A DNA stretch of 21,927 nt from assembly GCA_044353905.1 (NCBI GenBank), contig JBILBA010000021.1:1-21927 (forward strand). Reading direction: 5' to 3'. The notes under the pieces were generated by a model. It saw only the letters and a list, made by a program, of their open reading frames with translations, made no database searches and had not been told where the DNA came from. Each line of letters begins with the position of its first letter. Position 1 is the stretch's first letter. Source of the stretch: MWH-TA3 sp044353905. Lineage in GTDB: Bacteria > Actinomycetota > Actinomycetes > Actinomycetales > Microbacteriaceae. Below are positions 1 to 6,678 of the stretch, in pieces. A program made the position numbers and the translations under genes.

Positions 1-1
1 C

Positions 2-535
2 GAGACAAAGGACGGACCGCACATCTGGGAAGACCACTTTTATCCCGAAATCATTGATGCGGAGACCGGCGAGGTTCTCCCGGACGGTACCGAGGGAGAG
101 CTCGTGTTCACCTCGTTGACGAAAGAGGCATTTCCTGTCATCAGGTACCGCACACGAGACCTCACGCGCTTACTGCCAGGGACTGCTCGACCGAACATGA
201 GACGGATCGCCAAGATTGTCGGGCGCAACGATGACATGATTATCCTCCGCGGGGTAAATCTCTTTCCGACGCAAATTGAGGAAATAGTGCTTGGGATGGC
301 TGAATTATCGCCTCACTTCATTCTCGAATTGCGTCGGGTGGGCCAGATGGATTCGCTCACGGTAAAGATTGAACGACGCGGCGACATTTCGACCACCGTC
401 GCCGAGGAGGGTGGGAAACTACTCACTCGGCGCATCAAAGAGATTATCGGCACGAGCGTTGACGTCTCCGTCGTCGATCCTGGAACATTGCTTCGATCCG
501 AGGGCAAACTGAAGAGGCTTTATGACCTCCGCTGA
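2..535 (+). CDS. paaK: phenylacetate-CoA ligase, C-terminal part (5' end outside window)
   Basis: This is the last 177 residues of a PaaK-type adenylate-forming ligase. It activates phenylacetate to phenylacetyl-CoA with ATP in the cytoplasm, the entry step of the paa pathway. The reading frame is open from base 2 without a start, so the N-terminal 60% or so lies upstream. Visible family features are the RYRTRDL motif, the hinge and C-terminal domain stretch GRNDDMIILRGVNLFPTQIEE, and the terminal SEGK-x-KRL segment that carries the catalytic lysine in this family. The stop is TGA at 533-535. It is co-directional with paaJ, which starts 127 nt downstream, so the two may share a transcript. 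Generic AMP-ligases are an alternative, but the C-terminal motifs and the setting among paa genes make PaaK very likely. Confidence 0.93.
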   Translation, partial: ETKDGPHIWEDHFYPEIIDAETGEVLPDGTEGELVFTSLTKEAFPVIRYRTRDLTRLLPGTARPNMRRIAKIVGRNDDMIILRGVNLFPTQIEEIVLGMAELSPHFILELRRVGQMDSLTVKIERRGDISTTVAEEGGKLLTRRIKEIIGTSVDVSVVDPGTLLRSEGKLKRLYDLR

Positions 536-563
536 CTGGGACTACCTTCCCGGGAGAGTTACC

Positions 564-577
564 CAGATTCGAATCTG
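564..577. promoter_or_regulatory. 14-bp perfect palindrome upstream of paaJ (possible operator)
   Basis: CAGATTCGAATCTG is a perfect inverted repeat with no spacer. It lies in the 127-nt gap between paaK and paaJ, with a second short palindrome TCCCGGGA at 548-555; their centres are 19 nt apart. No U-tract follows, so an intrinsic terminator is unlikely, and a protein-binding site is the better guess. It does not resemble the candidate PaaR sites elsewhere in the cluster. No convincing -35/-10 pair was seen in the gap. The rest of the gap holds only a purine-rich candidate ribosome binding site (AGAGGGG, 646-652), about 10 nt from the paaJ start. Confidence 0.35.
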
Positions 578-662
578 CTTCAACCAATCGTGACCCAATG
601 ACACCGTCGCCAATCACGCGCGCGACCAACGAGGAATCAAACAACAGAGGGGCGGGACAGGC

Positions 663-1850
663 ATGACAGAAGCATTCGTGGTTGATGGCGTTCGGACGCC
701 AATTGGTCGATACGGAGGTTCGTTGTCGAGCGTTCGCCCGGATGACCTCGCTGCAATTACCATTGCCGAGCTCGTTTCTCGAAGCGGTGTTGACCCGTCG
801 ATGATCGACGATGTTGTTTTCGGCGACGCTAACCAGGCGGGAGAAGATAATCGCAATGTCGCTCGGATGGCGGTTCTCCTTGCGGGGTTGCCCGACTCAG
901 TTCCAGGCATAACGGTCAATCGGCTTTGTGCCTCCAGCCTCTCTGCTGTGCATCTGGCCGCCAGCATGGTTAAGTCGGGCGAAGCAGATGTTGTCATCGC
1001 GGGTGGAGTTGAATCGATGACGCGCGCGCCATGGATTCTCGCTAAGCCGGAACGTGCGTTTGGCAAACCAGGAGAGCTTGTCGATTCATCGCTTGGGTGG
1101 CGATTCGTCAATCCTCGGCTTGCCGCCCGCGAAATGGCGACATTCTCGATGACGGAGACTGGCGAATATGTAGGGCAACGTGAAGGCGTGAGTAGAGCCC
1201 ATGCAGATGCATTCGCGCTTCGCTCGCATGAGCGCGCTTTGGCGGCCATCGCAGCAGGGCATTTCGATCGCGAGATTGTTGCCGTCGAGACAGCGGAGGG
1301 AGTGACCGTGGCGACGGATGAAGGACCCCGTGCAAATACGACCCTCGAACGGCTTGCGAGTCTCAATCCGGTTGTTAGCGGAGGAAGCATTGTCACCGCC
1401 GGTAACTCATCCAGCCTGAATGACGGTGCTGCGGCTGTGCTCATCGCGAGTGGCGAAGCGGTTGAGAGGCTCGGGCTCACCCCCCGCGCCCGCGTGGTCG
1501 GAGGGGCATCCGCGGCGCTTGCACCCGAGGTCATGGGTTTAGGACCTGTCCCCGCTACGCAAAAACTCTTGTCGCGCACAGGTGTTCGGGTAGATCAGCT
1601 CGGGGCTGTAGAACTTAACGAGGCGTTCGCCACCCAAGCACTTGCCTGTATCCGCCTAATCGGTCTCGATGAAGAAATCGTGAACGCAAACGGTGGCGCC
1701 ATCGCTCTGGGCCATCCGCTCGGAGCTTCCGGTGCCCGGATACTCGTGACTCTCCTGGGCCGCATGGAACGTGATCGGGTGAAGCACGGCTTAGCAACGA
1801 TGTGTGTCGGTGTTGGCCAGGGGGCCGCTCTTCTCGTGGAGTCAGTCTGA
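663..1850 (+). CDS. paaJ: 3-oxoadipyl-CoA / 3-oxo-5,6-dehydrosuberyl-CoA thiolase
   Basis: This 395-residue type II thiolase cleaves 3-oxo-5,6-dehydrosuberyl-CoA and later 3-oxoadipyl-CoA with CoA, releasing acetyl-CoA and finally succinyl-CoA. The catalytic residues are in place: nucleophile Cys89 in NRLCASS, His351 in GGAIALGHPLGASGAR and Cys381 in MCVGVGQG. The MCxGVGQG tail and the stretches NQAGEDNRNVARMA and GWRFVNP fit the PaaJ/PcaF subgroup rather than general acetyl-CoA acetyltransferases. One small difference is NRLCASS where the subgroup usually has NRLCGSG. The ATG at 663 follows AGAGGGG and gives a full-length protein. Its stop overlaps the paaF start by one base, so the genes are translationally coupled. 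PcaF of the beta-ketoadipate pathway is biochemically equivalent, but the context favours PaaJ. Confidence 0.93.
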   Translation: MTEAFVVDGVRTPIGRYGGSLSSVRPDDLAAITIAELVSRSGVDPSMIDDVVFGDANQAGEDNRNVARMAVLLAGLPDSVPGITVNRLCASSLSAVHLAASMVKSGEADVVIAGGVESMTRAPWILAKPERAFGKPGELVDSSLGWRFVNPRLAAREMATFSMTETGEYVGQREGVSRAHADAFALRSHERALAAIAAGHFDREIVAVETAEGVTVATDEGPRANTTLERLASLNPVVSGGSIVTAGNSSSLNDGAAAVLIASGEAVERLGLTPRARVVGGASAALAPEVMGLGPVPATQKLLSRTGVRVDQLGAVELNEAFATQALACIRLIGLDEEIVNANGGAIALGHPLGASGARILVTLLGRMERDRVKHGLATMCVGVGQGAALLVESV

Positions 1851-2590
1851 TGACGTCGAACCTTCAAATTGACGACAGCCGGGACGATCGGCTGCATGTG
1901 CGGCTTAATCGGCCTGCGGTGAAAAATGCAATCGACCGTGTAATGGTCGGCGAGTTGCATGATGTGTGCGCGTTACTGGAAACAAAGCCACGCATCCTTA
2001 TTGTGAGTGGGGCTGGCGGAGTGTTCGCCTCAGGCGCCGACATTGCTGAACTTCGTGAACGCAGGGCCGCGGACGCGCTCGAAGGAATCAATTCCGGACT
2101 CTTTCACCGCATCGCGTTGCTCCCCGCTCCGGTGATCGCAGCCGTCGATGGGTGGGCGCTAGGGGCCGGCGCTGAGTTGGCATATGCCGCAGACTTTCGC
2201 ATTGCGTCAAATCGTTCGAACTTCGGAAACCCCGAGGCTTCGTTGGGAATCCTCGCTGCCGCCGGTGCCACCTGGAGGCTCGCCGAGCTCGTTGGCGAAC
2301 CCCTCGCGAAGGATGTCCTTCTTGCTGGGCGCATTTTGTCGGCGGGTGAGGCACTCAATGCGGGGCTTGTGACCGCGGTTCACGAGCCAGACGAACTGGA
2401 TGCGGCGGCCGACGCACTAGCTGATCGCATCGCAAAACTTGATCCTCTTGCGGTGCGAGAGACCAAGCGTGTGATGGCTGCAAATCGGATTGAGCATCCA
2501 CGGATTGATGACGAGGCGCAGGCAGTGTTGTTCGAATCGCCGGAGAAGTATCGCCGCATGACCGATTTTCTCGAGAGGCGTCGGAAATGA
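1850..2590 (+). CDS. paaF: enoyl-CoA hydratase, 2,3-dehydroadipyl-CoA hydratase type
   Basis: This 246-residue crotonase-fold enzyme probably hydrates 2,3-dehydroadipyl-CoA to 3-hydroxyadipyl-CoA. Both catalytic glutamates of true hydratases are present: Glu109 in GAGAEL and Glu129 in NPEASLGI. The oxyanion-hole segment SGAGGVFASGADI is near residues 53-65. The ATG at 1850 overlaps the paaJ stop (TGATG). The frame is open upstream to 1802, but that extra 16-residue stretch would lie within paaJ and is not family-like. The 3' end overlaps paaH by 4 nt (ATGA). The two glutamates separate it from the isomerase PaaG encoded at 10400. Position between paaJ and paaH supports PaaF, although sequence alone cannot exclude a broader-specificity hydratase. 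Confidence 0.9.
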   Translation: MTSNLQIDDSRDDRLHVRLNRPAVKNAIDRVMVGELHDVCALLETKPRILIVSGAGGVFASGADIAELRERRAADALEGINSGLFHRIALLPAPVIAAVDGWALGAGAELAYAADFRIASNRSNFGNPEASLGILAAAGATWRLAELVGEPLAKDVLLAGRILSAGEALNAGLVTAVHEPDELDAAADALADRIAKLDPLAVRETKRVMAANRIEHPRIDDEAQAVLFESPEKYRRMTDFLERRRK

Positions 2591-3441
2591 CTGGTGTGCC
2601 GCACCGTGTTGGAGTGATTGGTGGAGGCCGAATGGGGTCGGGGATCGCGCACGCTTTTCTGCTGGCGGGTTCGTCAGTGACCCTGCTCGAACGTAATGAA
2701 GAGGCAGCTGACCGAGCGCTCGAGGCATTGGCTGCCGCGGTAGACGTGAGCATCAGCCGCGGCTCTTCCCAGGAGTCACGAGTTGACTTGCTCGCTCGCT
2801 ACACCACTACTCTCGACACTAACGATCTCGCTGAGAGTGAACTTGTGGTGGAGGCAGTGCCCGAAGATTTTGCGCTAAAGTCCGAAATGCTCGCGAAAAT
2901 AGAGGCAGTAGTTAGTGATGAGACGTGGCTTGCCTCGAATACATCGTCGTTGTCAATCTCCTCGATGGCTGAGGCGCTTTCTCGGCCAGAGCGCTTGGTT
3001 GGGTTGCATTTCTTTAATCCCGTACCCAGTTCGACTCTCGTTGAGATCGTTCGCGGTGCGCAGTCAGCGCCTGAACTCATCGAATGCGCAAAGGCTTGGG
3101 TTGTGGCAATTGGCAAAACGCCGGTCACGGTCAACGACTCGCCCGGCTTCGCAAGTTCGCGGCTCGGAGTCGTCATCGCTCTTGAAGCGATACGTATGCT
3201 TCAAGAGGGCGTTGCGTCTGCTGACGACATTGATGCGGCGATGGTGTTGGGCTACAAGTTTCCCGTTGGTCCCTTGCGCCTCACTGACATGGTTGGCCTT
3301 GACGTGCGGCTAGGAATCGCCAACTTTCTGCATAGTGAACTCGGCGAGCGTTTCGATCCGCCCGCGCTCCTCCAAACTATGGTCGCGGAGGGCAAGCTAG
3401 GTCGAAAGAGCGGTGAAGGGTTCTATCGATGGAACGATTAG
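2587..3441 (+). CDS. paaH: 3-hydroxyacyl-CoA dehydrogenase (3-hydroxyadipyl-CoA dehydrogenase)
   Basis: This NAD-dependent dehydrogenase of 284 residues should oxidise 3-hydroxyadipyl-CoA to 3-oxoadipyl-CoA, the substrate of PaaJ. The N-terminal Rossmann motif GGGRMGSG (residues 12-19) is followed by VTLLERN, with an acidic residue (Glu36) at the end of beta-2 that favours NAD over NADP. The HCDH signature LHFFNPVP carries catalytic His141 and Asn144. The C-terminal helical domain includes DSPGF and ends in GKLGRKSGEGFYRW, a typical family end. The length fits the single-domain HbdA/PaaH family. The start overlaps the paaF stop by 4 nt, so paaJ-paaF-paaH are coupled. The 3' end overlaps the convergent thioesterase gene by 4 nt, leaving no room for a terminator. 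Confidence 0.92.
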   Translation: MTGVPHRVGVIGGGRMGSGIAHAFLLAGSSVTLLERNEEAADRALEALAAAVDVSISRGSSQESRVDLLARYTTTLDTNDLAESELVVEAVPEDFALKSEMLAKIEAVVSDETWLASNTSSLSISSMAEALSRPERLVGLHFFNPVPSSTLVEIVRGAQSAPELIECAKAWVVAIGKTPVTVNDSPGFASSRLGVVIALEAIRMLQEGVASADDIDAAMVLGYKFPVGPLRLTDMVGLDVRLGIANFLHSELGERFDPPALLQTMVAEGKLGRKSGEGFYRWND

Positions 3442-3836
3442 CGCTGGTCAATAATGAGGTTCGTGATGCGAACCGTGCTCACGCGCGCGCCAGTCTCGTC
3501 CGTAATGACGACTTCATGGCTCGTGACGGTCTTACCCAAGTGGATTGCAGTGGCCACGCCTGTCACAATCCCGTTGCGCACGCCACGATGGTGAGTGCCG
3601 TTGATGTCCAATCCCACCGCCAATTTCCCGAGCGAGCTTGCGTGAATGACAGCGGCCCACGATCCAAGCGCTTCTCCAAGAACCATCGAGGCCCCACCAT
3701 GCAACAAGCCGAACGACTGTGTGTTGCCGTTCACGGGCATTGTCGCAACGACGCGCTCAGCAGATTCTTCGAGAACCACGATGCCGAGTTTCTTATCGAG
3801 GGCGCCGAGTTCGATTGCCCAGGGGGATTCCGTCAT
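3438..3836 (-). CDS. hotdog-fold acyl-CoA thioesterase, EntH/YdiI/MenI type
   Basis: This 132-residue thioesterase probably hydrolyses an aromatic or cyclic acyl-CoA. It carries FGLLHGGASMVLGEALGS, in which His46 and Glu55 match the base position of the EntH/YdiI/MenI clade, and the NGTHHR motif further on. This clade is distinct from PaaI, which has Asp at the same place (see the gene at 11176), so the cluster encodes two different hotdog thioesterases. It is divergent from paaZ with only 44 nt between start codons and converges on paaH with a 4-nt overlap. No Shine-Dalgarno is visible. A TAGAAT box sits exactly 6 nt before the ATG, which suggests leaderless mRNA. It could be a 1,4-dihydroxy-2-naphthoyl-CoA thioesterase of menaquinone synthesis placed here by chance. 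Alternatively it could clear CoA esters of the paa pathway, as PaaY does elsewhere. The exact substrate is unknown. Confidence 0.85.
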   Translation of the reverse strand: MTESPWAIELGALDKKLGIVVLEESAERVVATMPVNGNTQSFGLLHGGASMVLGEALGSWAAVIHASSLGKLAVGLDINGTHHRGVRNGIVTGVATAIHLGKTVTSHEVVITDETGARVSTVRITNLIIDQR

Positions 3837-3842
3837 GACGTC

Positions 3843-3848
3843 ATTCTA
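3843..3848 (-). promoter_or_regulatory. leaderless -10 box for the hotdog thioesterase gene
   Basis: On the minus strand TAGAAT ends 6 nt before the ATG at 3836, which puts transcription start at or next to the A of the start codon. The gene has no Shine-Dalgarno, which fits leaderless translation, common in actinobacteria. No good -35 is seen. The box touches the candidate PaaR operator at 3844-3865, so the same regulator could cover both divergent genes. Confidence 0.5.
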
Positions 3849-3865
3849 CTAAACGTTCATCAAGC
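3844..3865. promoter_or_regulatory. candidate PaaR operator in the thioesterase-paaZ gap
   Basis: The 16-bp core TACTAAACGTTCATCA (3847-3862) is an imperfect inverted repeat centred on AACGTT. Over 22 bp it is identical at 15 positions to the site at 6640-6661 in front of paaA. It ends directly before the paaZ ribosome binding site AAGGGG (3866-3871). Binding here would block both paaZ and the divergent thioesterase. No good -10 box for paaZ was found, so its promoter may be weak or lie inside the thioesterase gene. Confidence 0.5.
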
Positions 3866-3880
3866 AAGGGGAAACAGATT

Positions 3881-5950
3881 ATGACCAGCACTGCCGTTGA
3901 CATTCGCGTACTGCCAAGTTTTGTCCAGGGACAATGGTGGCAAGCCAAAACCGGCTCGCCAATCAGGGACGCATCGACGGGCGATGTGATTGCATTCTCG
4001 GGGAGTGATGGTCTCGACTTGGAGGGTGCGATCGACTACGCGCGCACAGTGGGTCAGCGCGCTCTCGGCGAATTGACCTTCCACCAACGCGCCCTCATTC
4101 TGAAAGCGTTGGGAGTAGCGCTTACGGCAGAGAAAGATCATCTCTATTCGGTGAGTGATACCACCGGGGCAACCCGGCGGGACTCTCTTGTGGACATCGA
4201 TGGTGGCATCGGCGTGTTGTTCACCTATTCTTCCAAGGGCCGCAGAGAACTGCCAAATACGCGCACCCGCATAGTTGACGGTGAGCACGAAAACCTTTCG
4301 AAGGACGGGTCATTCGGTGGCCAACATGTATTCGAACGGATACCGGGTGTTTCGTTTCAAATCAACGCTTTCAATTTTCCGGTGTGGGGCATGCTTGAGA
4401 AGTTCGCACCTGCCTTTCTTGCGGGAGTTCCTTCTATCGTCAAGCCCGCGTCGCCCACCGCAACTCTCGCTGAGGCGGCGGTACGGGTCATGGTGAACTC
4501 GGGGCTCCTGCCCGACGGAGCGCTACAGCTCGTTTGCGGAGCGGTTCGTCAAACTCTTGATTTACTCGATGTTCGCGATCACGTGTCATTCACCGGATCG
4601 GCGGACACTGCGGCCAGTCTTGCGGTTCACCCCGGCGTGATTCGCCGAGGGGTAGGTTTCACTGCGGAAGCAGATTCACTCAATGCTGCAATTCTCGGAC
4701 CGGATGTCAGGGTAGACGACCCCGAGTTCGAAGCGTTCGTCGCGTCCATTGTGGCTGAAATGACGACCAAAGCTGGACAGAAGTGCACCAGCATCCGTCG
4801 CATCATCGTCCCAGAACTTGTCGCCGACGAACTTGTCAACGCGATCGCCGAGCGGATAACTGCGCGCACTGTGCTCGGTGATCCGCGGGTGGAGGGCACA
4901 ACAATGGGTCCGCTCGCAAGCATTGAACAGCGAGAAGATGTCGTGCGCAGTGTCGAGGCACTCATCGCCGGGGGTGGGCGCGTTGTCTTTGGAGATGCGG
5001 GCGCTCTCGAAGTGAGACTGGCCGATGGCAACGTGAGCCACGCCATTGACGGCGCCTTCATCAGTCCTATCCTGCTGCGATTTGACGATGCGGACACCGA
5101 CGCGGTGCACGAGATTGAGGCTTTTGGTCCGGTTGCTTCGATTGTCACCTATTCATCGCCGGATGATGCTGCGAGGTTGGCAAATCGTGGTGGCGGTTCG
5201 CTCGTTGCTACGGTGTGTAGTCACGACCGGGAGTTCGTCGCGAGAACAATCTCGCTGATCGCTCCGTTTCATGGCCGAATCTTGGTTCTTGATCGCGATG
5301 TTGCGCGCAGTTCGACCGGGCACGGATCGCCGGTTCCGCACCTCGTCCACGGTGGCCCGGGTCGTGCTGGTGGTGGAGAAGAATTGGGAGGTATCCGAGC
5401 GGTCAAACACTTCATGCGCCGCATTGCGCTGCAAGGTTCACCCGAGACACTCAGCCTGCTCACGGAACAATGGCGCAGTGGCGCCACCGTGTTCGACGGT
5501 GAGCATCCCTTCCGCAAATCGATTGCGCGACTTCGCACTGGTGACCGCATTGTTTCTGCCGAGCGAGAGGTCACTCTCGCGGACATAGGGCATTTTGCAG
5601 AGTTCACCGGAGACACTTTCTACGCCCACACCGACGAGGAGGCCGCAGCGGCGAACCCGTTCTTCCCCGGGAGGGTCGCTCACGGATACCTTCTGCTTTC
5701 GTGGGCGGCAGGATTGTTCGTTGATCCCGACCCAGGTCCAGTCCTCGCCAACTATGGACTCGAAAACCTACGCTTCGTTACCCCCGTGTCACCCGGGGAC
5801 AAGGTCAGGGTGACGCTTACGGCGAAGCAGATCACGCCACGTGAGAATGAGGAGTATGGCGAGGTCAGATGGGATGCCGTCCTGGTTAATCAGAGTGATG
5901 AAACCGTCGCGACGTATGACGTCCTGACGCTGGTGGCCAAACAGGATTAG
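3881..5950 (+). CDS. paaZ: bifunctional oxepin-CoA hydrolase / 3-oxo-5,6-dehydrosuberyl-CoA semialdehyde dehydrogenase
   Basis: PaaZ opens the seven-membered oxepin-CoA ring and oxidises the resulting aldehyde with NADP. The 689 residues match the usual length. Residues 1 to about 520 are an aldehyde dehydrogenase domain with Lys188 in SIVKPAS, the SFTGS loop (236-240), general base Glu263 in GFTAEADSLN and nucleophile Cys302 in AGQKCTS. Residues from about 530 form a MaoC-like (R)-hydratase domain with FTGDTFYAHTDE, giving catalytic Asp578 and His583, then GRVAHGYL. Because both active sites look complete, the reactive aldehyde should not accumulate as it does in bacteria that divert it to tropone compounds. 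The ATG follows AAGGGG with a 9-nt gap. The stop overlaps the convergent paaR stop by 4 nt. Confidence 0.97.
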   Translation: MTSTAVDIRVLPSFVQGQWWQAKTGSPIRDASTGDVIAFSGSDGLDLEGAIDYARTVGQRALGELTFHQRALILKALGVALTAEKDHLYSVSDTTGATRRDSLVDIDGGIGVLFTYSSKGRRELPNTRTRIVDGEHENLSKDGSFGGQHVFERIPGVSFQINAFNFPVWGMLEKFAPAFLAGVPSIVKPASPTATLAEAAVRVMVNSGLLPDGALQLVCGAVRQTLDLLDVRDHVSFTGSADTAASLAVHPGVIRRGVGFTAEADSLNAAILGPDVRVDDPEFEAFVASIVAEMTTKAGQKCTSIRRIIVPELVADELVNAIAERITARTVLGDPRVEGTTMGPLASIEQREDVVRSVEALIAGGGRVVFGDAGALEVRLADGNVSHAIDGAFISPILLRFDDADTDAVHEIEAFGPVASIVTYSSPDDAARLANRGGGSLVATVCSHDREFVARTISLIAPFHGRILVLDRDVARSSTGHGSPVPHLVHGGPGRAGGGEELGGIRAVKHFMRRIALQGSPETLSLLTEQWRSGATVFDGEHPFRKSIARLRTGDRIVSAEREVTLADIGHFAEFTGDTFYAHTDEEAAAANPFFPGRVAHGYLLLSWAAGLFVDPDPGPVLANYGLENLRFVTPVSPGDKVRVTLTAKQITPRENEEYGEVRWDAVLVNQSDETVATYDVLTLVAKQD

Positions 5951-6570
5951 TCAGTGGCCTTAGCAAGTCCGTCGAAGGCCACGCTGATTACGTCGTCGGC
6001 GAGGCGGTCAGGCGTTATTGGGCCACCAGGGCGATACCATTCGACAATCGAGTTGATCATTCCAAAAAGAAGCCTCGTTGTTGTGCGCGCATCGATGTCT
6101 GCCCGGATTGTGCCGTCACCCCGTGCTTCCTCCACGAGTTTGGCGACCGCATTATTGAAATCCCGTCGTCGCTCAAGGGCCTGACGTTCGACCTCAGTGT
6201 TGCCTCGTAGCCGAAGCAGAAGAGTGACATAGGGCAGATCCTTCACAAGGACTTCAACCGCGCCACGCAGGACGGATCGCAGCCGGCTTTCGGCGGGGCC
6301 CTTGGTGGCACCGTCCCTAGTCAACACGAGTTCAAGTTCGCTTAGTGCGCGGTCAAGCGCGAGACGCAGTAGGTCTTCTTTTCCTGAAACGTGATAGTAG
6401 ACCGCGGATTTACTGGTCCCCAGTCGTTGGGCCAGCATCCCCATTGAGGTGGCTTCGTAGCCGTGGTCGTTGAACGCTGCGACCGCTATGTCCAGCACAG
6501 AGGCAAGGTCGTACGCCTCGCGGCCTGCGCGACCGTTGCCGGTGCTGCGCCCGGGTGATGTATGTGCCAT
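5947..6570 (-). CDS. paaR: TetR-family transcriptional regulator, probable repressor of the paa genes
   Basis: This 207-residue TetR protein has the N-terminal helix-turn-helix at about residues 22-66, including GYEATSMGMLAQRLGTSKSA and VYYHVSGKEDLL. It is followed by a helical ligand-binding domain without a recognisable signature. It is divergent from paaA and shares a 108-nt gap with it that holds an inverted repeat placed over the paaA transcription start. This is the usual layout of a local repressor released by phenylacetyl-CoA or a related ester. The start ATG has a strong GGAGG with a 4-nt gap. Its 3' end overlaps paaZ by 4 nt. TetR membership is certain. The PaaR role is inferred from position and from the paired operator-like sites, and actinobacterial paa clusters are known to use TetR-type PaaR. 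Confidence 0.85.
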   Translation of the reverse strand: MAHTSPGRSTGNGRAGREAYDLASVLDIAVAAFNDHGYEATSMGMLAQRLGTSKSAVYYHVSGKEDLLRLALDRALSELELVLTRDGATKGPAESRLRSVLRGAVEVLVKDLPYVTLLLRLRGNTEVERQALERRRDFNNAVAKLVEEARGDGTIRADIDARTTTRLLFGMINSIVEWYRPGGPITPDRLADDVISVAFDGLAKATD

Positions 6571-6612
6571 TTCGCCTCCGAAATCGTCCGAATTCTGACC
6601 TTACTTGAATCC

Positions 6613-6641
6613 TTGTTCCGACCTGCCCAATATGTTATAGT
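6613..6641 (+). promoter_or_regulatory. promoter of the paaABCDEGI operon
   Basis: TTGTTC (6613-6618) and TATAGT (6636-6641) are separated by 17 bp. The -10 matches consensus at 5 of 6 positions and the -35 at 3 of 6. Transcription would start near 6648, inside the inverted repeat at 6643-6658, giving a leader of about 30 nt that carries AAGGAGA (6668-6674) before the paaA ATG. On the other strand, TAACAT (6632-6637) is a possible -10 for paaR. Confidence 0.65.
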
Positions 6642-6661
6642 CTACTGAACGACCAGTAAGT
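6640..6661. promoter_or_regulatory. candidate PaaR operator in the paaR-paaA gap
   Basis: The core TACTGAACGACCAGTA (6643-6658) has perfect TACTG/CAGTA arms around a 6-bp centre. It begins 2 nt after the paaA -10 box and covers the expected start point, an ideal position for repression. Read on the minus strand it also resembles, as far as I remember it, the 22-bp ACTNACCG...CGGTNAGT motif reported for PaaR of Corynebacterium glutamicum. A related copy lies at 3844-3865. Binding here could also autoregulate paaR. Confidence 0.65.
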
Positions 6662-6678
6662 AACTCTAAGGAGATGCA

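Noticed and set aside
560..580. T-arm-like GATTCGAATC as a sign of a tRNA
   Set aside because: There is no acceptor stem, anticodon arm or D arm around it; it is part of a perfect palindrome.
614..1579. 321-residue open frame on the minus strand
   Set aside because: It lies wholly antisense to paaJ, a clear thiolase, and its Ser/Ala/Thr/Arg-rich translation has no family features; open antisense frames are expected at this GC content.
1802..1849. Longer start for paaF
   Set aside because: The extra 16 residues would lie within paaJ and read as non-family sequence; the ATG at 1850 overlaps the paaJ stop in the way usual for this operon.
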